A DNA stretch of 7,298 bases from Myxococcota bacterium (GCA_018821745.1 JAHJLU010000450.1:1-7298), one strand, 5' to 3'; positions 1-6,314 are shown, counted from the first letter of the stretch. The notes: generated by a model from the letters alone, not told the origin. Made by a program: numbers and translations.

Positions 1-2217
1 ATCGAGGGCGATGGCCTTGGAGAAATATTTGACGGCGGTCTGGTATCGCTCCCGATATTTATAGATGCTGCCCAGAGAATTGTATGCCTCTTTATATCCG
101 GGATCAATGCGAACTGCCTGCAAAAAGAGCTTCTCGGCGGTGGTGTAATCATTCTTGTTTTTATAGGAGGTAGCCCGGTCAAAGAGGCTCTTGGCGTTCT
201 TGCTCTCCGCACTGGTGATGGCGGGAACCGGGATCATGGTAAAGGCCAGCTCCGTGTTGCTCCATACAAACCCGTACATGCCATCGCGCCAGCGTGCCTG
301 CTTCACCACCGCATTGGCCCTGGGATCCCCCAGAATGCCCAGCGCATTGATGATCTCGACAATCACACCCTTGTCCTGCTCTCCCTGCTCCGAGAGCCGC
401 TCCATAAGCGGTTCAAGGGCCTTGACGCTGCGCATGCCCCCCAGGGCACGTGCGGCCAGCTTCCGGCACTCACGGGTCTTCCCGTTAACCAGTTCGTCTA
501 TTATCCGGTCCTCAACCACGGGCTCTCTCAGGGAGATGAGCTTGTAGGAGTATATTTCGAACCACCTTGCCCCTTTTGCCTCCTGGGAGGCCGCCTGCCT
601 GAAGATCTTCCCCACCTGGTCCAGGGTCCTGCCGATACGGACCTGTTCTTTCTGTCGCGCCTCGTCCGCGATACGGTATCCACGATACCACCAGGAAAAC
701 ACAACCGCTGTCAAGATGACGGCGAAGATGGCCAGCCGGGTACGGTTACGGAGGATCCAGCGCCTGAACATCTCGTAGCCCGAGTATTTGTATGTCCCCA
801 CCAGCTCACCGGCGAGAAAACTCTGGACCTCCTGCGCCAGCTCCTGGGCGTTGCGGTAGCGATCCTCCTTGGTCTTCTGCAGCGCCTTCATGGTGATGGC
901 GGAGAGCTCGGGAGGGACGTGCTCATTGCGCTCAAGGGGCGGGATGATGGGGTCTTCGAGGACACTCAGCAGGACGGTCAGGGCGTTTGTCCCCGTGTGG
1001 GGAGGCTGCCCCGTGAGGATCTCGTAGAGGATGGCACCGAGCGTGTAAACGTCGGTCCTCTCATCGATGTCGTCCACATCACCCCGGGCCTGCTCCGGCG
1101 GCATATAGGGAGGTGTCCCCATGGGTTGACCGGAGATGGTCTGGGCACCCAGAGACTCTTTGAGCTGACGGATCTCTTTGGCCAGGCTGCCCTTGGAGAG
1201 ATCTTCCAGATCGTTCATTTTTGCCAGGCCCCAATCCAGCACCAGGGTCTCGCCAAATTTTCCCAGCATGATGTTATCGGGTTTGAGATCACGATGGATA
1301 ACGCCGCAATCGTGGGCAAAGGCCATGGCATTGCACACATCGATAAAGTTGGGGAGCAGAAGCAGCCGCTCTTTCAAGGACTTGCCCTTGAGTTTGTCGG
1401 CCATGGTGGTGCCCCGCACCAGTTTCATGGTGTAGTAGATCGTCCCGTCACTTTTATGCCCCACCTCATAGACGGGGACAATCCCGGGATGCTCCAGATA
1501 TCCGGTGATTCTAGCCTCGTTGAGGAAGCGAAGCTCTGCAAGATTGGGGATACTTTTACTGGCAGAGGTGCTCATCTCCCGATTTGAGTGGGCCGGGAGC
1601 AGCTCCTTGATGGCGACATCCCTGCCTATGTGGGTGTCGAGGGCGAGCACAACCTTGCCGATCCCTCCGCGGCCGATGTCTCCCTTGAGCTCATAGCGCC
1701 CCTCGTGCTCACGGGTGAGATTCAAAAACAAATTGGAATCACTGGATATTTTCGCAAACGCGGGCAGCGTGGCTCCGATCTCCGAGGCCACCATGGTACG
1801 GGCCATGGGGTCCGGATCCACAGCTCCGGAAAAACCCTGGGGCAGAGTCTGCCTCAAGGCTGCCTCTGACTCCGCAGGGACATCCTGTGACGGCGCGTGG
1901 TGGGGAGCGACACCATCATCCCCGAAGGGGTTGGGTATATTCCTGGACTTCACCAGCAGGTCTTCTATGGCCTGTTCGTTCATTCCACGGAGAGTGTCCA
2001 TGGCCACTGCCTTCTGAACCACGGGTGAACCATCAGCCCCTGACGGGGGAACTTTTGCCTGAATGAACCCGCTCCCCGTCATCTGCAACTCCCCTGAGGG
2101 GAGCGTCTTCAGTGTGCCAATATCATCGGAGGAACCCCCTGCGTCAGAGTGTTCCACGCTCCGGGCAGGAGAGGACGTGTGGTTTTCGGGGGTGACGGGA
2201 GTATGCTTTTCGGACAT
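1..2217 (-). CDS. Receptor-like Ser/Thr protein kinase with HEAT-like and TPR repeats (C-terminus cut by window edge)
   Basis: The reading frame is open for 739 codons from ATG at 2217 to base 1, with no stop, so the C-terminus lies outside the window. Residues 1-170 are a polar, probably disordered tail. Residues about 175-468 are a complete Hanks-type kinase: glycine loop G182-R-G-G-I-G187, VAIK lysine K204, alpha-C glutamate E234 in FLNEARITG, catalytic HRDLKPDN with D310, metal-binding D328 in DWGLAK (Trp replaces the usual Phe of DFG), PPE at 373-375 and D389 of DVYTLG. A hydrophobic helix at about 495-513 should cross the membrane. After it come a HEAT-like segment (about 583-640) and TPR units (about 676 to the edge), predicted to be extracytoplasmic. 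All catalytic residues are present, so activity is expected. Phosphorylation targets are unknown. The next in-frame upstream stop leaves no other ATG; an upstream TTG is possible. No clear Shine-Dalgarno precedes the ATG. It is transcribed divergently from the second kinase. Confidence 0.93.
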   Translation of the reverse strand, partial: MSEKHTPVTPENHTSSPARSVEHSDAGGSSDDIGTLKTLPSGELQMTGSGFIQAKVPPSGADGSPVVQKAVAMDTLRGMNEQAIEDLLVKSRNIPNPFGDDGVAPHHAPSQDVPAESEAALRQTLPQGFSGAVDPDPMARTMVASEIGATLPAFAKISSDSNLFLNLTREHEGRYELKGDIGRGGIGKVVLALDTHIGRDVAIKELLPAHSNREMSTSASKSIPNLAELRFLNEARITGYLEHPGIVPVYEVGHKSDGTIYYTMKLVRGTTMADKLKGKSLKERLLLLPNFIDVCNAMAFAHDCGVIHRDLKPDNIMLGKFGETLVLDWGLAKMNDLEDLSKGSLAKEIRQLKESLGAQTISGQPMGTPPYMPPEQARGDVDDIDERTDVYTLGAILYEILTGQPPHTGTNALTVLLSVLEDPIIPPLERNEHVPPELSAITMKALQKTKEDRYRNAQELAQEVQSFLAGELVGTYKYSGYEMFRRWILRNRTRLAIFAVILTAVVFSWWYRGYRIADEARQKEQVRIGRTLDQVGKIFRQAASQEAKGARWFEIYSYKLISLREPVVEDRIIDELVNGKTRECRKLAARALGGMRSVKALEPLMERLSEQGEQDKGVIVEIINALGILGDPRANAVVKQARWRDGMYGFVWSNTELAFTMIPVPAITSAESKNAKSLFDRATSYKNKNDYTTAEKLFLQAVRIDPGYKEAYNSLGSIYKYRERYQTAVKYFSKAIALD

Positions 2218-2340
2218 CAGGGTGACACGCAATAATGTAAAATCGTTGTCGAGTGTACCACCCTAAACTACAATCGGGAAGGGGGCAACAGGATTTGGAT
2301 TTCATCAAATTCTACCGCAACCTGGGGCATCACTATACAA

Positions 2341-2354
2341 GAAACTGGAGTTTC
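2341..2354. repeat. Perfect inverted repeat, operator-like
   Basis: GAAACT-GG-AGTTTC has 6-bp arms around a 2-base centre. It overlaps the weak -35 candidate of the second kinase. The centre is too short for a stable RNA hairpin, so a protein-binding site is the more natural reading. No regulator is identified. Confidence 0.4.
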
Positions 2355-2374
2355 CTGAGCGGAGGCTATATGAT

Positions 2375-2385
2375 GGGAACTTCCC
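2375..2385. repeat. Perfect inverted repeat, operator-like
   Basis: GGGAA-C-TTCCC has 5-bp arms around one base. It lies directly after the TATGAT -10 candidate, where transcription would start. Its centre is about 32-33 bp from the centre of the 2341-2354 dyad, near three helical turns. Both dyads share a GRAACT-like core. Confidence 0.35.
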
Positions 2386-2405
2386 GACCGGTGACGCTTC
2401 ACCAT

Positions 2406-2412
2406 AAAGGTG
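2406..2412 (+). promoter_or_regulatory. Ribosome binding site that supports a TTG start
   Basis: AAAGGTG lies 7 bases before TTG at 2420, a normal spacing. An ATG at 2415 is in another frame, only two bases after the site, and meets a stop after six codons. An in-frame stop at 2405-2407 excludes any earlier start for the kinase, so TTG is the first usable codon. Confidence 0.6.
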
Positions 2413-2419
2413 TAATGAA

Positions 2420-4171
2420 TTGGCTCAGAAACTAGGCAAGTACCAGGTACTCAAGCGGCTGGCCCTTGGCGGTATTTCAGAGATTTTCCTCGCAGTGGAA
2501 GATCAGGGGCGCAGTGTGTTCAGCCCCTTGAACCGCAAGGTGATCATTAAAAAACTGCTGCCCCAGTACTCTGAAGATCCCCGTATGCGCAAGCTCATTC
2601 ATTACGAAGCGCGACTGCTGGCGGCCCTCAACCACGCCAATATCGTCCAGGTCTACGACGCCGGCATCGACTCACGGGGCGAATCCTACATGGTGCAGGA
2701 GTTCATCGACGGGACTGATCTCAAAGCTTTTTTTAACATCGCACGGGAAACCGGCGCAACGATCTCCCCCCCGATCATCTATTATATCGCCGAGCAGGTC
2801 CTGCGGGCACTGGTGCATGTCCACGAGCTCTCGGACAACAGGGGCAACTCCTATCACCTCATTCACCGGGATCTCTCCCCCACCAACATCATGGTCTCCA
2901 TGTCGGGAGATGTGAAGCTCCTTGATTTCGGGCTGGCCAAACGCTCCGTGGATATCACAACTTCGGGGAACATCGCCGGGAAAATCCCCTACATGGCCCC
3001 TGAGCAGTTCGAGCGCGTCCGGATTGACAGCCGGATTGATCTCTTCGCCCTGGGGTCCGTCCTCTACGAGCTCATCACCGGGCTCCACCGCTTCAACGGC
3101 GAGAGCGACCTCGAGATAATCCGGCGCATCAGAGGCCGCCATGAACAGCCCCTGCATACCATCGCCCGGGGATTTCCCCCCGAGATGATTTCCTGTTTCG
3201 GCCGAGCCATGGAGTATGACCGGGAGGAACGTTTTCACAGCGCCCGGGAGATGCTCAACTCGCTCGTCACCGTTCCCGCCAGGCACACCTCGTTGCATCG
3301 TGGCAGAGAGCTGCTCCAGGATTTCATGGAGTACAACTTCGGCGCCACGAAGATCGACACCTCATTTGTGGACGCTCCAGAGGAGATCGACCTGGTCACC
3401 GAGTTCAACGAAGGCATCCAGATGCCCCTCACCGCAGGGGAGTTTTCAGCCATGGAGCAGGAGCTCCGGGAGAGCGAGACGATCATCTACCGGGAGGAGG
3501 ACCACAAAGCCCAGCCTAACCCGCCGGGGCTGCCTCCTGACAGGCTCACCCCAACGGCCACTGCCCTTCCCGTGCCGGATAAAAAATTATCAAAGCCCAA
3601 GAGTTCATCCCCGAGCAACAGGTGGCCCTTCATGTTGCTCATGGCCACAGTCATCTTTGGAGCCATGGGCATTACCTTCCTCTACTTTCAGGACAAAAAG
3701 AACGAGGCGTCGGACAAAGTCCTGATCCTGAACGGCAACTACGGAAATAACCAGGTCTTCTTTGACGACACTCCCCACGGCAAGCTGCCCTGCGCCATCA
3801 CCATCCCCGCCGACGGCAAACCCCACGATCTCAGGGTGGAAGCACCGGGGTTCTTCCCGTGGGTGCGTAAGCTGCGATCCACAGATCCCCTGGACAAGGA
3901 GATGAAGGTGCTCATGCGCCGCTATCAACTGGATCTGGAGATCGTGAGTGACTATACCGACCTGGAGATCGCTATCTTGACTCCGGGCATTCGACGCCGT
4001 TCCCTGAAATATCTCTACTTGCCAGTTATTATTAAAGAACTTCGCCCCAACTCCCTGATAAAGATTTCGGTCCGCTGGCGTCACAAACGGAAAGATGTGA
4101 TCATCAAGCTCCCGGAACGGGCCTATCACACCCATAAGATTGACCCCATGCAGATTTTTCGCAATCGCTGA
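2420..4171 (+). CDS. Membrane Ser/Thr protein kinase with a C-terminal PEGA-like domain
   Basis: This 583-residue protein starts at TTG. Residues about 8-282 are a Hanks-type kinase: loop A15-L-G-G-I-S20-E-I-F, VIIK lysine K44, alpha-C E63, HRDLSPTN with D151, DFG at 169-171, APE at 193-195 and a DLFALG motif at 207-212. The glycine loop has Ala and Ser where the first and third Gly are usual, and HRD is followed by L-S-P instead of L-K-P. Both features are known in myxobacterial-type kinases and do not by themselves imply a pseudokinase. A linker (about 285-402), rich in Pro/Ser/Lys towards its end, leads to one membrane helix (about 403-423). Residues about 433-500 resemble a PEGA domain (a VFFDDTPHGKLP core, then an HDLRVEAPGFFPW strand), followed by a Lys/Arg-rich end. 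The kinase should be cytoplasmic and the tail extracytoplasmic, possibly sensing or binding envelope components. Its stop is 4 bases from that of the next, convergent gene. Confidence 0.92.
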   Translation: MAQKLGKYQVLKRLALGGISEIFLAVEDQGRSVFSPLNRKVIIKKLLPQYSEDPRMRKLIHYEARLLAALNHANIVQVYDAGIDSRGESYMVQEFIDGTDLKAFFNIARETGATISPPIIYYIAEQVLRALVHVHELSDNRGNSYHLIHRDLSPTNIMVSMSGDVKLLDFGLAKRSVDITTSGNIAGKIPYMAPEQFERVRIDSRIDLFALGSVLYELITGLHRFNGESDLEIIRRIRGRHEQPLHTIARGFPPEMISCFGRAMEYDREERFHSAREMLNSLVTVPARHTSLHRGRELLQDFMEYNFGATKIDTSFVDAPEEIDLVTEFNEGIQMPLTAGEFSAMEQELRESETIIYREEDHKAQPNPPGLPPDRLTPTATALPVPDKKLSKPKSSSPSNRWPFMLLMATVIFGAMGITFLYFQDKKNEASDKVLILNGNYGNNQVFFDDTPHGKLPCAITIPADGKPHDLRVEAPGFFPWVRKLRSTDPLDKEMKVLMRRYQLDLEIVSDYTDLEIAILTPGIRRRSLKYLYLPVIIKELRPNSLIKISVRWRHKRKDVIIKLPERAYHTHKIDPMQIFRNR

Positions 4172-4175
4172 GTGA

Positions 4176-5129
4176 TTATCTGCCGAAGAGATCGGGGGCC
4201 TGGGTAACGATGTCGGTGCACTCCATGGAGGCATCCACACGGACCGCCATGAAACCGTTGGCGACACCTTCGACGGGGCCAAGCACCGGGTTGACGTTCT
4301 CCGTGACCTCCCGCTCGCCTTCCGTACAGATGCGCTCATCGGAGGCGCCGATGGGGACAAGCTTACAGCCCAGAACATATTGCTCCAGACCCCACTGGGC
4401 CTCCCCCAGGATCAGGTCGGAGGTGGCAACAATACCCTGAGAGCTGGTCCAGGAGCGCATGGCCATATAGACCTCGGTCACTTCGATGCCGGGGATATTG
4501 GCCGCGTCCAGTGTAACCCCCACGCTCCCGTCTTCGTCCATATCCCACAGACAGGGGGACTGGTGGACCGCCGCCCCGCCGTCGGGACAGAGGATCTGGG
4601 GTTTATAGGGTACTGCGTCGTTGATGTCGTCGTTGAGGCGAATCCCGAAGAGGGTGACCGCGGGATCGAAGGAGAGTGCCGAACAGGTAGTGTCCCCCTC
4701 TTTCTGGAGTGCCACATCCACGGGATCAAGGTTCGCAAAGAGACTCTCCCTGAGGGTCATCACTGTGGGGTTCGGCTGGCCGGGGATATTGACCGCGGGG
4801 ATCTCGAGGCGGCACAATTGCACCCTGGCGTACATGGGATCCTCGTCGGCGTGGTACTCAACGCGCATGAGCAAAGTGGACATGGTGTCGGTCTCCACTA
4901 TTCCCGCGGCGTTGATATGAACATACTGGGTAACCTTTGCGGCAAAAACGCCCGGACCACCCTGTCCATCGCTGATATCGTAGGATTCACCGCACACCAG
5001 ACCCCCATCAGGCTCATTATTGGCGTTGTTGGAGGAGCACTGGGTGCCCTCATCGCCCGTTTTATCGGGCTCACACATGTAGGTGGCAAAAGCCAGGCTG
5101 ATGGCAAAAAAGGCTTTAAAACAAAACAT
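4176..5129 (-). CDS. Secreted Cys-rich protein of unknown function
   Basis: I do not recognise this 317-residue protein. I chose ATG 5129 because GGGAGG lies four bases before it; two earlier in-frame ATGs have no such site. Residues 1-15 form a short signal peptide with a hydrophobic core ending in AFA, a likely signal peptidase I site. Cys19 sits after TYM, a poor lipobox, so lipoprotein status is doubtful. Ten cysteines follow the signal (19, 31, 46, 106, 149, 181, 193, 255, 268, 304), which suggests disulfide bonds and a fold outside the cytoplasm. An N-terminal Asp/Asn/Gly-rich stretch looks like a flexible linker. DMDEDGSVG at 196-204 resembles an EF-hand or dockerin-like calcium loop (D-x-D-x-D-G). 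No catalytic motif is evident. Such proteins are frequent in Myxococcota-like genomes. The gene has its own AT-rich promoter region and converges on the kinase gene. Confidence 0.82.
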   Translation of the reverse strand: MFCFKAFFAISLAFATYMCEPDKTGDEGTQCSSNNANNEPDGGLVCGESYDISDGQGGPGVFAAKVTQYVHINAAGIVETDTMSTLLMRVEYHADEDPMYARVQLCRLEIPAVNIPGQPNPTVMTLRESLFANLDPVDVALQKEGDTTCSALSFDPAVTLFGIRLNDDINDAVPYKPQILCPDGGAAVHQSPCLWDMDEDGSVGVTLDAANIPGIEVTEVYMAMRSWTSSQGIVATSDLILGEAQWGLEQYVLGCKLVPIGASDERICTEGEREVTENVNPVLGPVEGVANGFMAVRVDASMECTDIVTQAPDLFGR

Positions 5130-5133
5130 GAGA

Positions 5134-5139
5134 CCTCCC
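5134..5139 (-). promoter_or_regulatory. Ribosome binding site that decides the start of the Cys-rich protein
   Basis: GGGAGG, read on the minus strand, lies four bases before ATG 5129. The longer frame from ATG 5156 has only AT-rich sequence before it, and the middle ATG at 5141 overlaps this site, so 5129 is the better start. Confidence 0.65.
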
Positions 5140-5169
5140 ATAACTACTTGTAACATAAAATATTTTAGA

Positions 5170-5175
5170 ATTATA
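5170..5175 (-). promoter_or_regulatory. -10 promoter element for the Cys-rich protein gene
   Basis: Read on the minus strand this is TATAAT, an exact sigma-70-type -10 hexamer, about 40 bases before the chosen start codon. No good -35 hexamer sits at 16-18 bases; A/T tracts lie upstream instead and may help as an UP-like element. Confidence 0.45.
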
Positions 5176-5186
5176 GTGAATTAAGA

Positions 5187-5213
5187 TGAATTTTTTTCTT
5201 GCAAAAAAATTCA
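5187..5213. repeat. Perfect 11-bp A/T-rich inverted repeat between divergent genes
   Basis: The arms TGAATTTTTTT (5187-5197) and AAAAAAATTCA (5203-5213) match exactly around CTTGC. The repeat covers the -35 element of the tRNA and lies just upstream of the -10 element of the Cys-rich protein gene. It could be an operator, bent A-tract DNA or a transcript terminator-like hairpin. The weak A-T stem and promoter position favour a DNA-level role. Confidence 0.6.
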
Positions 5214-5226
5214 GAACCTATATAGA
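5199..5226 (+). promoter_or_regulatory. Promoter of tRNA-Lys
   Basis: TTGCAA at 5199-5204 and TATAGA at 5221-5226 are separated by 16 bases. Transcription would begin a few bases before the tRNA at 5238. TATATA at 5219-5224 overlaps the -10 but gives too short a spacer. Confidence 0.55.
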
Positions 5227-5237
5227 GATTTCCGCTT

Positions 5238-5310
5238 GGGTTGGTAGCTCAGTCGGTAGAGCAACGGACTTTTAATCCGTTGGCCGGGGGTTCGAGTCCC
5301 CCCCAACTCA
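5238..5310 (+). tRNA. trnK: tRNA-Lys, anticodon TTT
   Basis: The 73 bases fold as a full cloverleaf. The acceptor arms GGGTTGG and CCAACTC pair over 7 bp with one G-T wobble at the second pair. The D stem is GCTC/GAGC. The anticodon stem ACGGA/TCCGT closes the loop CTTTTAA with anticodon TTT. The variable loop is TGGCC, the T arm is GGGGG-TTCGAGT-CCCCC, and the discriminator is A. CCA is not encoded (CTA follows), so a CCA-adding enzyme must supply it. It reads lysine codons AAA and AAG. No T-rich terminator is visible before the convergent gene that ends at 5334. Confidence 0.97.
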
Positions 5311-5333
5311 CTAAGCATAACAATTAGACTATT

Positions 5334-6254
5334 TCATCGGGGCAGGACAAGTGTCTGCGCCCACTCGATGAATTCCGACTCCAACTGCTCCGCCTTCCCA
5401 CCAAATACTCTGGTCAAAACCTGATAATCGCTCAGTTTTCCGCCATTGTCCCGCATATTCCTGTAGAGGGTGGCCAGGACACCTTTCTTCTGTGCGTACA
5501 TCATGAGATAGCGAGCCTGGGCATAGTTCTCATCCACATGGGCACCATAAAAGTCCTCGTCCAGGGTCAATTCCTTGATAGACCGCAATTTTTTCGATGC
5601 GATGGCCTTCTGGAGGATGGGGAGTCGCCAGTTGAGCACCCCCACAATCTCCTTTTCTCCCACCCGACAACCCTCATGCAGTGAGGCGAGGCCCTCGTTG
5701 AACCACTGGGGAACGTTCGGGAAATCATAGACAATCAGCGCATGGGTCAATTCGTGGATAAGGGTGCCACCCCCGGTGTTGATGTCCATGACCAAAGTGC
5801 GGTTTTCGTCGGTGTAGTAGCCGAAGTAGGAGACATCTTTGTGTCCGAAGAGCGCGGATGCCCATTTGCGGTAGCTCTTCTGCCCGGAAAAAAGCAGGAC
5901 GGTGATAACCTGGTCGGGACGACGCTTGAAATAGCTGGTCCACAGGGCCTTGGCCGGTTTTACCACGGACCAGAGGGTGTGTTTTTCCAGTTGCGGATGA
6001 TCCATATCTCCCGCCACCACAAAGGGCGGCGCCACAACAAACTGAAAGCTGCCGTCCAATTTTCCCCGCAACTGTTTCACGCGCGCTCCACACTGTTCCT
6101 CCATGGTGAGGGTTTTTGGGGGTGCGTCGGGCAGTCGCATGCTCTTCCGTTCCTGTATAGTATCCCGTTCCTTTTTTGTTTTTATATAGTTACAGGTATA
6201 GAGTCCAAGGTTGCAGACAACCAGGATTCCTATCATTAACCGTCTGGTGCTCAT
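5334..6254 (-). CDS. Membrane-anchored or exported HExxH metallopeptidase-like protein
   Basis: This 306-residue protein starts at ATG 6254 with AAGGGAG six bases upstream. Residues about 6-22 are hydrophobic after MSTRR, forming a signal anchor or signal peptide. LYTC at 18-21 is a weak lipobox. The core carries HELTH at 167-171 and, in WFNEGLA at 184-190, a glutamate (E187) that should be the third zinc ligand. This HExxH...NEGLA layout is typical of gluzincin-type peptidases of the MA-like group. Y244-AQARY-L resembles the helix after the active site in these families. The catalytic glutamate is E168. It would act outside the cytoplasm on proteins or peptides; the substrate is unknown. Its length suits a stand-alone peptidase MA-like domain. 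It lies downstream of the TPR gene on the same strand, but 212 bases and a promoter candidate separate them. Its end faces the tRNA. Confidence 0.85.
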   Translation of the reverse strand: MSTRRLMIGILVVCNLGLYTCNYIKTKKERDTIQERKSMRLPDAPPKTLTMEEQCGARVKQLRGKLDGSFQFVVAPPFVVAGDMDHPQLEKHTLWSVVKPAKALWTSYFKRRPDQVITVLLFSGQKSYRKWASALFGHKDVSYFGYYTDENRTLVMDINTGGGTLIHELTHALIVYDFPNVPQWFNEGLASLHEGCRVGEKEIVGVLNWRLPILQKAIASKKLRSIKELTLDEDFYGAHVDENYAQARYLMMYAQKKGVLATLYRNMRDNGGKLSDYQVLTRVFGGKAEQLESEFIEWAQTLVLPR

Positions 6255-6260
6255 GGAAAT

Positions 6261-6267
6261 CTCCCTT
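6261..6267 (-). promoter_or_regulatory. Ribosome binding site of the metallopeptidase-like gene
   Basis: AAGGGAG, read on the minus strand, lies six bases before ATG 6254. It fixes the start of the peptidase-like protein. Confidence 0.65.
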
Positions 6268-6284
6268 GAGGTCGGTTCGGCCCG

Positions 6285-6314
6285 ATTTTATCCTCTCCAG
6301 GGTACAATAGGCAA
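6285..6314 (-). promoter_or_regulatory. Promoter candidate for the metallopeptidase-like gene
   Basis: On the minus strand TTGCCT (6314-6309) and TAAAAT (6290-6285) are 18 bases apart, giving a short leader of roughly 25 bases before ATG 6254. This suggests the gene can be transcribed on its own. The match is by eye and moderate. Confidence 0.45.

Larger units (their letters stand above)
2218..2419. promoter_or_regulatory. Divergent intergenic control region between the two kinase genes
   Basis: These 202 bases separate the start codons of two kinases read in opposite directions, so both promoters should lie here. On the plus strand, TATGAT at 2369-2374 is a fair -10 match, with only a weak -35 (TGGAGT, 2346-2351, spacer 17). 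TATACA at 2334-2339 is an alternative. On the minus strand, only a weak -10-like TACATT precedes the first kinase. Two dyads (2341-2354 and 2375-2385) bracket the better plus-strand promoter candidate. A looser inverted repeat (AGGGTGACAC at 2219-2228 against GTGT, AC, CACCCT at 2253-2264) lies beside the start of the first kinase. A 60-codon open frame here has no coding character. Promoter assignments are by eye. Confidence 0.4.

Noticed and set aside
919..1587. 222-codon plus-strand open frame
   Set aside because: It lies antisense to the conserved catalytic core of the first kinase, which has unambiguous kinase motifs in the other frame.
2253..2435. 60-codon plus-strand frame in the divergent control region
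   Set aside because: It has no ribosome site, overlaps the promoter and dyads, and ends inside the kinase start; no coding character is visible.
2672..3298. 208-codon minus-strand open frame
   Set aside because: It is antisense to the catalytic core of the second kinase; no family motif or ribosome site is seen.
3605..4378. 257-codon minus-strand open frame
   Set aside because: It overlaps the end of the second kinase and the end of the Cys-rich protein gene, both better supported; its composition is typical of a shadow frame.
4380..5153. 257-codon plus-strand open frame
   Set aside because: It is antisense to the Cys-rich protein gene, which has a signal peptide, ribosome site and promoter. 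The His/Gly-rich translation looks like a shadow.
5130..5156. Longer N-terminus of the Cys-rich protein from ATG 5156
   Set aside because: It has no ribosome site, would include the GGGAGG that serves ATG 5129, and would put extra residues before the signal peptide.
5742..6239. 165-codon plus-strand open frame
   Set aside because: It is antisense to the HExxH protein, whose motif identifies the true strand.
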